DNA of 64,000 nucleotides from Bacteroidaceae bacterium (lineage in GTDB: Bacteria > Bacteroidota > Bacteroidia > Bacteroidales > Bacteroidaceae): assembly GCA_017940185.1 (NCBI GenBank), contig JAGAZE010000043.1, positions 39,944 to 103,943 of the forward strand, in the 5' to 3' direction. Shown in pieces: positions 25,404-33,761 of this stretch. Under the pieces are notes generated by a model that made no database searches, was not told the DNA's origin, and saw nothing but the letters and a program-made list of their open reading frames with translations. The translations under genes and the position numbers were made by a program. Position 1 is the stretch's first letter. Every line of letters starts with the position of its first letter.

Positions 25404-26528
25404 TCAGTCGTTGAGCAGCATGGGCATGACGAGCATGAGCACCTGCTCGTTGTCTTCTTGATGTGCGGGTTCCAGTATGCCTGCGCGGCTGGGGTCGCCG
25501 AGTTTGAAGCTCACCTCGTCGCATGTGAGGTTGGTGAGCGATTCGGCAAGGCTCGAGCCTTTGAAGCCGATGGTCATGGGTTGTCCGTCGTAGTCGCAGA
25601 CGAGTTCCTCACGGCCGAAGGATGCAAACTCTACGTTGTCCGACGACAGGGTGAGCTTTCCCATCTCCACGCGGAGGCGTATGAGTGCCGTACTCTCGTT
25701 GGCAAAGGGCAGCACGCGGCGCAGGGCACCGAGCAGGGTGTTGCGGTCGATGGTGAGTATGTTGGGGTTGTCCTTCGGTATCACCGAGCTGTAGCGTGGG
25801 AAGCGCCCGTCGATGAGGCGGCAGGTGAGGGTTGCATGCGGCAGCTTCACCTCGGCGTTGCGCTGGTTGTAGCTGATGCTCACGGGCTCGTCGTCGTTGG
25901 GCAGCATAGCCTTGAGCAGCGTGGCAGGCTTCTTGGGGAGTATAAACTGTGAGGGTGTCTCTGTAGCATACTCTTTGTTGGTGTTGAGCACGAGTTTATG
26001 TCCGTCGCTTGCCACCACCATCAGTCCGTCGGGTGTCTGGTCGAAGAGCAGTCCGTTCATCACCGGGCGCAACTCGTCGACAGCTGTGGCAAAGAGCGAG
26101 CGCGAGATGTTGCGCACCAGCAGGCTGGCGGGCAGCGTGATTGTGGTGAGCTCGCCCTCTACGCCTTGCAGCACGGGATACTCTTCGGCATTCTGTGCTA
26201 CAAAGGTGAATTCGCCATTCTGGTATGTTCCCTTCACGTTGTAGCTGGCCATGTCTATTTCGAAGGTGATGGGCTGCTCGGGTATCTCTTTGATATATCC
26301 CAGCATGGATGCTGCGGGCACGCAGAAGGAGCCGTCGGCAGCACTGTCGGTTATTTCCATGTCGGCAACAATGGCGTTCTCGCCGTCGGAAGCGGTTACG
26401 ATGAGCTGATTGCCCTTCAGATCGAAGAGGAAAGAGTCGAGGATGAGGATGGAGGCCTTGCCGGAAATCACTTTGGCAAGCTCAGACAGACGGGCATTGA
26501 GCGCGGTGCTGGAGACAGTGAATTTCAT
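25404..26528 (-). CDS. dnaN: DNA polymerase III beta sliding clamp
   Basis: 374 residues, standard length. It begins MKFTVSSTALNARLSELAKV and shows three clamp-fold domains of ~120 residues each (DGENAIVADMEI in the first, GLLFDQTPDGLMVVASDGHK in the second) and the terminal MLVMPMLLND, a variant of the MPMR-type end. The ring tethers DNA polymerase and many repair proteins. Promoter TATTTTTG at 26583-26590. No dnaA lies next to it. Confidence 0.97.
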   Translation of the reverse strand: MKFTVSSTALNARLSELAKVISGKASILILDSFLFDLKGNQLIVTASDGENAIVADMEITDSAADGSFCVPAASMLGYIKEIPEQPITFEIDMASYNVKGTYQNGEFTFVAQNAEEYPVLQGVEGELTTITLPASLLVRNISRSLFATAVDELRPVMNGLLFDQTPDGLMVVASDGHKLVLNTNKEYATETPSQFILPKKPATLLKAMLPNDDEPVSISYNQRNAEVKLPHATLTCRLIDGRFPRYSSVIPKDNPNILTIDRNTLLGALRRVLPFANESTALIRLRVEMGKLTLSSDNVEFASFGREELVCDYDGQPMTIGFKGSSLAESLTNLTCDEVSFKLGDPSRAGILEPAHQEDNEQVLMLVMPMLLND

Positions 26529-26743
26529 AAACGAATGCTTTACGTTAGGGTGATATTACTTGGTGTGTTTCTTTTCTGAGCACAAAAATACGCTTTTTGC
26601 GCATCACCGACAAAAAAAGCAAAGAAAAAGTTTCGCCGCCACCAACATCTTTTGTACCTTCGCCTGCGGAAAAGCACTACCGCTTTCTGTGTCGTCGGTC
26701 GTCAGACCGGGGGACACTCATTTTATACACCTTTATATATTAT

Positions 26744-27130
26744 ATGGACATACAAGGAAAGATTATTGCAGCGCTTGAGCCTCGCACCGGCGAGTCGGCT
26801 CGCGGCCCGTGGAAGGTGCAGACTTTTGTTTTGGAAACGCACGATGCCTATCCGCGCAAGTTGGCTTTTGAAGTGTTTGGCGAAGACAGGCTCGCTCGCT
26901 TCAACATACAAGTAGGCATGGAGGCTTTGGTGTCGTTCGACATCGATGCCCACGAGTACAACGGCCGTTGGTTCAACAGTGTGCGTGCCTTCGATGTGCG
27001 CCCCGCCACCGAGCAGGCTCCCTTCCCTGCTGCCAGTGCTCCCGCTGCCCAACCCGCCGGCACACCTACTCCCGCAGCACCTGCTCCTGCCGCTGCTCCC
27101 GCCGATAGCGACGACGACCTCCCCTTCTGA
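26744..27130 (+). CDS. DUF3127 OB-fold-like protein with SSB-type acidic tip
   Basis: 128 residues. Residues 1-85 match DUF3127 (MDIQGKIIAALEPRTGESAR, WKVQTFVLETHDAYPRKLAF, FNIQVGMEALVSFDIDAHEY), a Bacteroidetes family with an OB-fold-like core. Residues ~90-120 are a disordered Ala/Pro linker, and the end is DSDDDLPF. That layout (OB core, flexible linker, acidic tip ending in Pro-Phe) copies single-stranded DNA-binding protein. A role in recruiting replication or repair proteins is an inference. The ATG at 26744 is the only one aligned with the family start. Confidence 0.85.
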   Translation: MDIQGKIIAALEPRTGESARGPWKVQTFVLETHDAYPRKLAFEVFGEDRLARFNIQVGMEALVSFDIDAHEYNGRWFNSVRAFDVRPATEQAPFPAASAPAAQPAGTPTPAAPAPAAAPADSDDDLPF

Positions 27131-27227
27131 GTTGATGCTCTGGCAAAGGGTGCACCAAGAGTTGCTGCCACCACAGCCCGAGAGTGAAAGATTTTCGCCG
27201 ATTGTTTGCACAATAGATTTTCTTTCC

Positions 27228-27235
27228 TACCTTTG
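27228..27235 (+). promoter_or_regulatory. Promoter of tRNA-Ser
   Basis: TACCTTTG with TTTG at 27205-27208, spaced by 19 nt, about 80 bp upstream of the tRNA. A textbook Bacteroidetes -33/-7 pair. Confidence 0.65.
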
Positions 27236-27314
27236 CACCCGCTTTCCGCAGTGCCGGAGCCGGAGTGTCGGCTCAATAGGCATACGCCGCAAGCAGTTGG
27301 CCGTTGGGCCATAA

Positions 27315-27405
27315 GGAAGGTTGGCAGAGTGATCGATCGCGCTGGACTCGAAATCCGGTATACCCTTTTCGGGTATCGGGGGTTTGAATCCCTCACCTTC
27401 CGCCA
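27315..27405 (+). tRNA. tRNA-Ser (CGA)
   Basis: 91 nt with a long variable arm (ATACCCTTTTCGGGTAT), as in class II tRNAs. Acceptor GGAAGGT pairs with ACCTTCC, the anticodon loop is ACTCGAAA (CGA), and a 3' CCA is encoded. Confidence 0.95.
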
Positions 27406-27635
27406 CCAGCAAGCAAGCCGATGTCGTCTCACGATGGGCATCGGCTTGCTGTTGGTGTATGCCAGTGCGTCGGTGGCCCGCTCGGAAGCCATCTCGTCGA
27501 TGTCGGTATGCAAAGACAATGTCCTTGCTGTCCACAATCAGTGACGTTCATTACGACGGTTGCACTCTTCGCTTTCCAAAGTATGTTGTCTGCCGGGGTG
27601 TAGCTCCCGACATGTAGTGCTGCGCTGCCGGCACC

Positions 27636-28262
27636 TTATTCGCTTCCTAATGGGAAGAGTCCGAAAAGTTTGGCATCAATCATGTCGCACACCTGTTCAA
27701 AGTCTTTCGGCTCGCTGCCGAACTTATTGTTATCGCCGTCGATGATGATGAGCGGTCCCTTGTAGGTGGCTATCCAGCTCTCGTAGCGCTGTGCCAGGCC
27801 TTGCAGGTAGTCGATACGTATCGACTTTTCAAACTCGCGTCCGCGTTTCTGTATCTGTGCCACGAGCGTGGGGATGCTGCTGCGGATGTAAATCATCAGG
27901 TCGGGCAACTTTACGAGCGACATCATGAGGTCGAACAGGTCGGAGTAGTTGGCAAAGTCGCGGTCGCTCATCATGCCCATCTCGTGCAGGTTGGGAGCAA
28001 AGATGCGTGCGTCTTCGAAGATGGTGCGGTCTTGCACGATGGTGTCGTTGCTGCGACTTATTTCCACCACCTCTTTGAAGCGCTTGTTGAGGAAGTACAC
28101 CTGTAGGTTGAACGACCAGCGCGGCATGTCGGCATAGAAGTCGTCGAGATAAGGATTGTTGTCAACGGGTTCGAAGCGTGGGCTCCAGCCGTAGTGTTTG
28201 GCCAGAAGGTTGGTGAGTGTGGTCTTGCCGCTTCCGATGTTGCCTGCTATTGCGATGTGCAT
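27636..28262 (-). CDS. Deoxynucleoside kinase (copy 1)
   Basis: 208 residues. P-loop MHIAIAGNIGSGKTTLTNLL, substrate-binding Glu in RFEPVDNNPYLDDFY, the DR-type motif VQDRTIFEDARIFA and YIRSSIPTLVAQIQKRGREF with the lid arginines. Phosphorylates deoxynucleosides in the salvage pathway. It starts 39 bp after a second copy of the same family; the two may phosphorylate different bases, as the paired deoxyguanosine/deoxyadenosine kinases of other bacteria do. Confidence 0.88.
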   Translation of the reverse strand: MHIAIAGNIGSGKTTLTNLLAKHYGWSPRFEPVDNNPYLDDFYADMPRWSFNLQVYFLNKRFKEVVEISRSNDTIVQDRTIFEDARIFAPNLHEMGMMSDRDFANYSDLFDLMMSLVKLPDLMIYIRSSIPTLVAQIQKRGREFEKSIRIDYLQGLAQRYESWIATYKGPLIIIDGDNNKFGSEPKDFEQVCDMIDAKLFGLFPLGSE

Positions 28263-28301
28263 GGTAGTGGTGTTTTTTTATAGTGTGTATGTGTGTTGTG
28301 T

Positions 28302-28934
28302 TCAGGATTTGTCGTTGTGTGCAAAGAGTCCGAACAGTTCTGCGTCGATGCTGTCGATGATGGATGCCAAGTCTTGCGGTCGGTGTTGGAAGTCGAGATG
28401 GTCGACATTGACGGTGAGCACGCGGCCGGGATATTTGTTGTAGATGAAGTCTTCGTATCGCTCGTTGAGGTTTTTCAGATAGTCGAGCGGTATGGTCTGT
28501 TCGTATGTGCGTCCGCGCTGCTGTATGTTTGCCACGAGGTGGGGCACCGATGCGCGCAGGTAGATCATCAGGTCGGGCAGTTGCAGCACGCTCATCATCG
28601 ACTCGAAGAGCTCCATGTAGGTCTGATAGTCGCGGTCGGTGAGGTTGCCCATGGCATAGTTGTTGGCTGTAAACACGTACACCCCTTCATAGATGCTGCG
28701 GTCTTGTATCACGGGTGTGTCGCTGTGTGCAATGCTGAGCATGTCGGCGAAGCGGTGGCGCAGGAAGAATACCTCCAGATTGAACGACCATCGTGCGATG
28801 TCCTTATAGTAGTCGTCGAGATAGGGGTTGTCGTCCACGGCCTCGAAGCGTGGTGTCCAGCCATAGTGATTGGCCAGAAGGGTGGTGAGGGTGGTCTTGC
28901 CACTGCCCATGTTGCCTGCTATTGCGATATGCAT
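28302..28934 (-). CDS. Deoxynucleoside kinase (copy 2)
   Basis: 210 residues, starting MHIAIAGNMGSGKTTLTTLL. Substrate region RFEAVDDNPYLDDYYKDIAR, the motif IQDRSIYEGVYVFTANNYAM and the lid region YLRASVPHLVANIQQRGRTY. Closely related to the next gene but with different active-site wording (A for P after E, SIYEGVY for TIFEDAR), pointing to a different substrate. Promoter TACCTTTG near 29010-29017. The ATG at 28934 was chosen to match the family. Confidence 0.88.
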   Translation of the reverse strand: MHIAIAGNMGSGKTTLTTLLANHYGWTPRFEAVDDNPYLDDYYKDIARWSFNLEVFFLRHRFADMLSIAHSDTPVIQDRSIYEGVYVFTANNYAMGNLTDRDYQTYMELFESMMSVLQLPDLMIYLRASVPHLVANIQQRGRTYEQTIPLDYLKNLNERYEDFIYNKYPGRVLTVNVDHLDFQHRPQDLASIIDSIDAELFGLFAHNDKS

Positions 28935-29116
28935 AGTGCTGCGTGTGTTTTCTTCTACAGTCGTTTTGCTCGGCCACGGCTTAGCTGAGCCGTCGTTTCG
29001 TTCCTTGCAAAGGTAGCATTTTGTCAGATGTTGTGCAAGCGGCAACCCATATTTATCTTGTCTGCTTTCTCCCTCTGCTGCATGCACAGTGTTTCCTTTG
29101 CCCGCTGCAAATGGCA

Positions 29117-29149
29117 ACAGCCCCTCTCCCGCGGGGGGAGAAGGGCTGT
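29117..29149 (-). terminator. Hairpin terminator after gdhA
   Basis: Strong GC stem (ACAGCCCCTCTCCC and its near-complement) 30 bp past the gdhA stop on the minus strand; no clear T-run. Confidence 0.5.
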
Positions 29150-29178
29150 AATGTGAGTGTAGCTTGTGAGCCTGCAGC

Positions 29179-30522
29179 TTAGATAGTGCCTTGCTCGAGC
29201 ATAGCGGTAGCCACCTTCATGAAGCCGGCGATGTTGGCGCCCTTCACGTAGTCGATGGTGCCGTCGGCCTTGGTGCCGAACTTCACGCACTGCTCGTGAA
29301 TGTTCTCCATGATCCAGTGCAGCTTGTCGTCCACTTCCTTGCCGCTCCAGTTGAGGTGGGCAGCATTCTGTGTCATCTCCAGACCCGAGGTGGCAACACC
29401 ACCGGCGTTGACAGCCTTACCGGGAGCGAAGAGCATGCCGTTGTTCTGGAAGAAGTGGATGGCGCCGGGCTGGCAACCCATGTTCGACACTTCGCAGCAG
29501 CACCAGCAGCCGTTAGCCTTCAGTTCCTTAGCGTCGTCTTCGCTGAGCTCATTCTGGAATGCGCAGGGCAGAGCGATGTCGCAAGGAATGCTCCATGCCT
29601 TCTTGCCAGCGGTGAACTGAGCCTTGCCGGGGAACTTGGTAGCCATGTCTTCCACCTTGTTGCGGTTGGAAGCGCGCATGTCGAGCATGTAGTCGATCAT
29701 CTCGTCGGTGATGCCTTCGGGAATGTGGCAAACACCGTCGGGACCAGAGATAGCCACAACCTTGGCACCGAGCTCCTTAGCCTTCTTGGCGGCACCCCAT
29801 GCTACGTTGCCGAAGCCGGAGAGAGCGATGGTCTTGTCCTTAATGTCCTTGCCGGCCTTGTGCAGCAGGTGCTGGGTGAAGTAGAGAGCACCGAAACCGG
29901 TAGCCTCAGGACGCAGGATGGAGCCACCCCATGTCTCGCCCTTGCCGGTGAGCACGCCAGTGTGGTACTGACGGGCCAGCTTCTGGTACATACCATTGAG
30001 GAAGCCGATCTCACGGCCGCCTACACCTACGTCGCCGGCGGGGATGTCCTGATCGGGACCGATGCAGCGCCACAGCTCCATCATGAAGGCCTGGCAGAAA
30101 CGCATGATTTCAGCGTCGCTCTTGCCTACGGGGTCGAAGTCGCTGCCGCCTTTGCCACCGCCCATGGGAAGAGTGGTGAGGGCGTTCTTGAACATCTGCT
30201 CGAAACCGAGGAACTTCAGCATTGAGGGAGTAACAGCCTTGTGGAAACGCAGACCGCCTTTGTACGGGCCAATGGCGCTGTTGAACTGTACACGATAGCC
30301 GAGGTTGGTCTGAACCTCACCCTTGTCGTCTACCCAAGTAACGCGGAAAGTGAAGATGCGGTCGGGCTCAACGATGCGCTCGATAATCTTAGCCTTCTCG
30401 AATTCGGGATGCTGGTTGTACACTTCTTCTACTGACTCGAGCACTTCGCGAACTGCTTGCAGGTACTCGCTTTCACCTGGATGCTTAGCCTCCAAGTGTT
30501 GCATGATTTTCTCAACGTTCAT
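29179..30522 (-). CDS. gdhA: NADP-dependent glutamate dehydrogenase
   Basis: 447 residues, the standard hexameric enzyme that assimilates ammonia into glutamate. The substrate site is GPYKGGLRFHKAVTPSMLKF followed by the catalytic lysine region PMGGGKGGSDFDPVGKSD; the dinucleotide fold is IALSGFGNVAWGAAKKAKEL. The gene has high, even codon use, suggesting strong expression. The upstream region at 30.5-30.8 kb is AT-rich. Confidence 0.96.
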   Translation of the reverse strand: MNVEKIMQHLEAKHPGESEYLQAVREVLESVEEVYNQHPEFEKAKIIERIVEPDRIFTFRVTWVDDKGEVQTNLGYRVQFNSAIGPYKGGLRFHKAVTPSMLKFLGFEQMFKNALTTLPMGGGKGGSDFDPVGKSDAEIMRFCQAFMMELWRCIGPDQDIPAGDVGVGGREIGFLNGMYQKLARQYHTGVLTGKGETWGGSILRPEATGFGALYFTQHLLHKAGKDIKDKTIALSGFGNVAWGAAKKAKELGAKVVAISGPDGVCHIPEGITDEMIDYMLDMRASNRNKVEDMATKFPGKAQFTAGKKAWSIPCDIALPCAFQNELSEDDAKELKANGCWCCCEVSNMGCQPGAIHFFQNNGMLFAPGKAVNAGGVATSGLEMTQNAAHLNWSGKEVDDKLHWIMENIHEQCVKFGTKADGTIDYVKGANIAGFMKVATAMLEQGTI

Positions 30523-30826
30523 AGTTTAATGATTGAAATGAATGAGTGATAAATTGTAATAGATCGTTGCTGTTTCGGCGCTCTGTCCCGGCGCGCGGGG
30601 CTGCCCGCGCTACCTGCCATCGGCCTTTGAGGCGCGCTGCCCGCCTCTGCTGAGACCTGAACGCCATTTGCACCGCAAAAATATAGACTATAATCGGAAC
30701 GGCAAAGTAATTTTGCGTATTTTTTTCAAGGTCATCAAAAAGGACAAAAATAACTCCTAAACAATTGTTAAAAGATTGATTTATGTCAAGAAATCGAGGG
30801 GTGTGGCCATTTTTCTTTCAAATTCG

Positions 30827-30858
30827 CTTGCATAAGTCATATAATACCACTATTTTTG
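30827..30858 (+). promoter_or_regulatory. Promoter of the candidate small RNA
   Basis: TTG at 30828-30830 and TATTTTTG at 30851-30858, spaced by 20 nt. No protein gene follows on this strand for more than 2.8 kb. Confidence 0.6.
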
Positions 30859-30864
30859 CACTAG

Positions 30865-30935
30865 TGTTTTTCATAGTATTAGATTTAAGGTTAAATGAGA
30901 AAGCGGAGCTTGTGAAAGTTCCGCTTTTGCTTTTC
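30865..30935 (+). ncRNA. Candidate small RNA of about 70 nt
   Basis: The sequence runs from just after a good promoter, through AGTATTAGATTTAAGGTTAA, to a hairpin AAAGCGGA...TCCGCTTTT followed by GCTTTT, which looks like an intrinsic terminator. It has no reading frame. The ends are predicted from the promoter and terminator alone. The AGATTTAAGG wording gives an impression of a recurring Bacteroidales element, but I cannot confirm that here. Confidence 0.5.
30900..30935 (+). terminator. Intrinsic terminator of the candidate small RNA
   Basis: Stem AAAGCGGA / TCCGCTTT around a ~11-nt loop, then TTGCTTTT. Confidence 0.6.
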
Positions 30936-31210
30936 TGCTGAAACACAGGCTGTTACATCCCTCTTTACGCTCTTTTTTTATCCCGAAATTGGTCATTTGT
31001 CTTTAGGTCATAGCTGTGCGGGTAGTGCCGACGGGCGCACTATGACATCAACATCGCCCTGCTCTGCTCATTCGGCTTAACGACAATGTTGAATTTCATT
31101 CTTCGTTTTGCTTTTCCGCTTCGCGCCAGCGACCTTCGGTTCTCGTTTCAACAATGCTCAAGCAAGCTTGGCATTGTCTTCGGCTTAACGACAATGTTGC
31201 AATTGAGCCT

Positions 31211-31329
31211 TAATCACACTGCAACTGTTGCCTAATCACGCTGCAACTGTTGCCTAATCACACTGCAACTATTGCCCAATCACGCTGCAATTAGGCAATA
31301 CTTGCACACCAATTGGGCAACAGTTGCAA
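31211..31329 (+). repeat. 22-bp tandem repeat with inverted half copy
   Basis: Three complete units (31211-31232, 31233-31254, 31255-31276; TAATCACRCTGCAACTRTTG plus CC) and a partial fourth to about 31296. At 31317-31329 GGCAACAGTTGCA is the inverse of the unit's TGCAACTGTTGCC, so the block can fold back on itself. Confidence 0.8.
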
Positions 31330-31485
31330 TTTCGGAGTGCAGATGACCTGTTTACACGTATTGTTGTGCATGCTTTGGGCATACGCGACCACTGTTTGTC
31401 ACAGCCTTCTGAAAAGTTTTTTTGCAAAAATGCCTGCACGCTTGCACTCATGCCTATATCGTCCTGACCCACAGTGTGATAACGA

Positions 31486-31596
31486 GTGCAAGCGATTTTT
31501 GTCGCTTACACTCGCCTGCACTCGCCTGCACTCCTTCTCGTCGCCCCCCTTCTCAAATAGGTGTAAGCAGAGTGTAAGCGACAAAAATGCTTGCAC
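31486..31596. repeat. Imperfect 28-bp inverted repeat
   Basis: Left arm 31486-31513 (starts GTGCAAGCGATTTTTGTCGC) pairs with right arm 31570-31596 except for a one-base deletion. A further partial copy (TCGCTTGCACCTCGCAAC) lies at 31664-31681. Confidence 0.75.
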
Positions 31597-32007
31597 CCTC
31601 GCAACATCCTGGCCTACAGCGGAAAAACAGAAGACGAGTGTAAGCAGTGTAAGCGGCAGAAAATCGCTTGCACCTCGCAACGCTCTGACAGACAATGCAT
31701 AGCGTGGGTTGGTGCAGGCAAATCGGAAAAAGTGGATTTCTTTATCCCCAATCGGTCCTGGAATGCTTTGCTGCTATATGCCTGCCATTACAATAAAGAC
31801 ACACGCCTTCGCTTGCACCATATACAATATAGGGACAGCAAAGAGCCCTGACGGCGTTGTCAGGACTCTTTGCTTCTTTTTGCTTTCGCGTTGCGGCCGG
31901 CAGTGCCCCATGGCAGTGCTGCCGACGGCTACGTCGTCGCTCCCAGTGAGGGGCGATGCTCAGGCACAATTGTCAATGATTACCGACGGTGCCAACACAA
32001 TTGTCGG

Positions 32008-33387
32008 TTACTGCTCCAGACGGCGGAGCTGCACGGTGAAGTGTCGCATGAGGGGAGCTTCCCACTCTATAGCCACTCCGCGTGTAATGTCCATGCGGCG
32101 ATCGTAGACGTTTTTCAGTGCGGCTGCTATCACCTTCATGTGGTTGTCGGTGTATACGCGGCGCGGTATGCACAGGCGCAGCAGGTCGAGTCCTCCGAAG
32201 CGGTTTTCGCGCGTCACGGGGTCGCGGTCGGCGAGCATGTAGCCAATCTCGCAGGCACGGATGCCGGCCTCCAGATAGAGTTCGCAGGTGAGTGTCTGTG
32301 CGGGGAACTCCTCTTTCGGTATCTGTGTGAGCACCTTGTCGGCATCGACGAAGATGGCGTGTCCTCCGGCGGGGCGCTGATAGGGGATGCCGTATTCGTC
32401 GAGCAGGCTGGCGAGGTAGGCCACTTGGTGGATGCGTGTCTCCAGCATCTCAAACTCCGTGTTCTCGTCAAGTCCCACTGCCAGGGCATTGAGGTCGCGT
32501 CCGTTCATGCCGCCGTAGGTGATGTAGCCTTCGAAGGGTATGCAGAAGAGTTTGGCGCCCTCGTACCATTCCTTGTTGCGTGTGGCGATGAATCCGCCCA
32601 TGTTGACGATGCCGTCCTTCTTGGCCGACATGGTCATGGCGTCGGCGTCGGCATACATCTCGAGGGCTATCTCCTTGATGGTCTTGTCGGCATAGCCTGC
32701 CTCGCGCGTCTTGATGAAGTAGGCATTCTCGGCAAAGCGTGCGGAGTCCATCACCACGGGCACGCCATACTGGTGGCACAGCTTGCAGGTGGCCTTGATG
32801 TTCTCCATCGACACGGGCTGTCCGCCCACGGTGTTGTTGGTGACGGTGAGCACCATGAAGGGCACGTTGCCCTGGTTCTCTTTGAGCACCTTCTCCAGCT
32901 TCTCCAGGCTGACATTGCCTTTGAAGGGCACTTCCAGCTGCGTGTCTTTGGCATCGTCGGTTGTCACGTCGATGGCTTTTGCCTTGCGGCTCTCGATGTG
33001 TCCCTTGGTAGTGTCGAAGTGTGCGTTGCCCGGCACCACGTTGCCTTCCTTCACCAGATAGGAGAAAAGCACGTTCTCGGCGGCGCGGCCCTGATGGGTG
33101 GGGATGACGTAGGTCATGCCGAAGATGCGCTTCACCACCTCTTCAAACTTATAGAACGATGTGGCTCCGGCGTAGCTCTCGTCGCCGAGCATCAGTGCGC
33201 TCCATTGGCGGTCGCTCATGGCTCCGGTGCCGCTGTCGGTCAGCAGGTCGATGTATACTTGCTCGCTCTTGAGCTGGAAAACGTTGTAGTGGGCTTCTTT
33301 CAGCCACTGCTCGCGCTCGGCGCGGGTGCTCTTGCGCAGCGGTTCGATCATCTTGATCTTCCACGATTCAGCAAAAGGTAGTTCCAT
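32008..33387 (-). CDS. tnaA: Tryptophanase
   Basis: 459 residues, PLP enzyme that splits tryptophan into indole, pyruvate and ammonia. PLP lysine in ADAMTMSAKKDGIVNMGGF. Two stretches favour tryptophanase over tyrosine phenol-lyase: FDTTKGHIE and VVMDSARFAENAYF. Also IDLLTDSGTGAMSDRQW and YVIPTHQGRAAENVLF. It stands alone with its own promoter (TACCTTTG on minus near 33433-33440); no tnaB permease or tnaC-like leader peptide is visible. MITE-like fragments lie on both sides. Confidence 0.92.
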   Translation of the reverse strand: MELPFAESWKIKMIEPLRKSTRAEREQWLKEAHYNVFQLKSEQVYIDLLTDSGTGAMSDRQWSALMLGDESYAGATSFYKFEEVVKRIFGMTYVIPTHQGRAAENVLFSYLVKEGNVVPGNAHFDTTKGHIESRKAKAIDVTTDDAKDTQLEVPFKGNVSLEKLEKVLKENQGNVPFMVLTVTNNTVGGQPVSMENIKATCKLCHQYGVPVVMDSARFAENAYFIKTREAGYADKTIKEIALEMYADADAMTMSAKKDGIVNMGGFIATRNKEWYEGAKLFCIPFEGYITYGGMNGRDLNALAVGLDENTEFEMLETRIHQVAYLASLLDEYGIPYQRPAGGHAIFVDADKVLTQIPKEEFPAQTLTCELYLEAGIRACEIGYMLADRDPVTRENRFGGLDLLRLCIPRRVYTDNHMKVIAAALKNVYDRRMDITRGVAIEWEAPLMRHFTVQLRRLEQ

Positions 33388-33432
33388 ATGTGTCTGTATT
33401 TTAAGTTTTGTTGATGTAAACGATATGGCAAA

Positions 33433-33440
33433 GGTATGTG
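33433..33440 (-). promoter_or_regulatory. -7 promoter element for tnaA
   Basis: TACCTTTG on the minus strand (TACCTTTGCC reading), about 45 bp upstream of the start codon. Confidence 0.55.
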
Positions 33441-33483
33441 GTTTTTATGTATATCGCAAGATTTGTGGTTGAATTTCACTTTT

Positions 33484-33679
33484 AACCCAAATCGGTAATT
33501 AGAACGCTTTGTTGCTATCTGTCTACTGTAATCATGCTCTTTGTGCATAGCAGCATTTCATTCGGCATCTTGTCAAAGCGTGCATCTCGACGTAGCCCGC
33601 TACGCCTTCTATGCCCCCTTTGCCAATCTGCACAAAACAAGCACCACTATGACATAAAGTCTGATTACCGATTTGGGTT
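33484..33679. mobile_element. MITE-like element with 16-bp terminal inverted repeats
   Basis: AACCCAAATCGGTAAT at 33484-33499 is exactly inverted at 33664-33679, enclosing ~165 bp without a gene. It lies between the divergent tnaA and glycosyltransferase genes. Relatives of its two ends occur near 30982 and 31745. No clear target-site duplication was found. Confidence 0.55.
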
Positions 33680-33695
33680 TAATGGTAAAAGTTTC

Positions 33696-33703
33696 TACCT
33701 TTG
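33696..33703 (+). promoter_or_regulatory. -7 promoter element for the glycosyltransferase/SlyD unit
   Basis: TACCTTTG, 58 bp upstream of the ATG at 33762 and just outside the right end of the MITE-like element. Confidence 0.55.
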
Positions 33704-33761
33704 TGGCGGAGTAGGGGAGCAATTTCCCCGTGTGGGGCAATCATCTGTTAGGCTACAGACA

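Larger units (their letters stand above)
30523..32007. other. Gene-free, repeat-rich 1.5-kb interval
   Basis: No convincing gene. It holds a candidate small RNA (about 30865-30935), a 21-bp direct repeat (31071-31091 and 31179-31199), a 22-bp tandem repeat (31211-31290), a large imperfect inverted repeat (31486-31596) and a MITE-like fragment near 31745. The reading frames across 31.3-31.7 kb on both strands are made of the repeats and look non-coding. Confidence 0.7.

Noticed and set aside
31313-31702. 129-codon plus and 98-codon minus frames in the repeat-rich gap
   Set aside because: Both are made of the GTGTAAGCG/GTGCAAGCG repeats and low-complexity sequence; no start signal or domain.
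32008-33387. Tyrosine phenol-lyase instead of tryptophanase
   Set aside because: FDTTKGH and DSARFAENAYF follow tryptophanase more closely than the corresponding stretches of tyrosine phenol-lyase.
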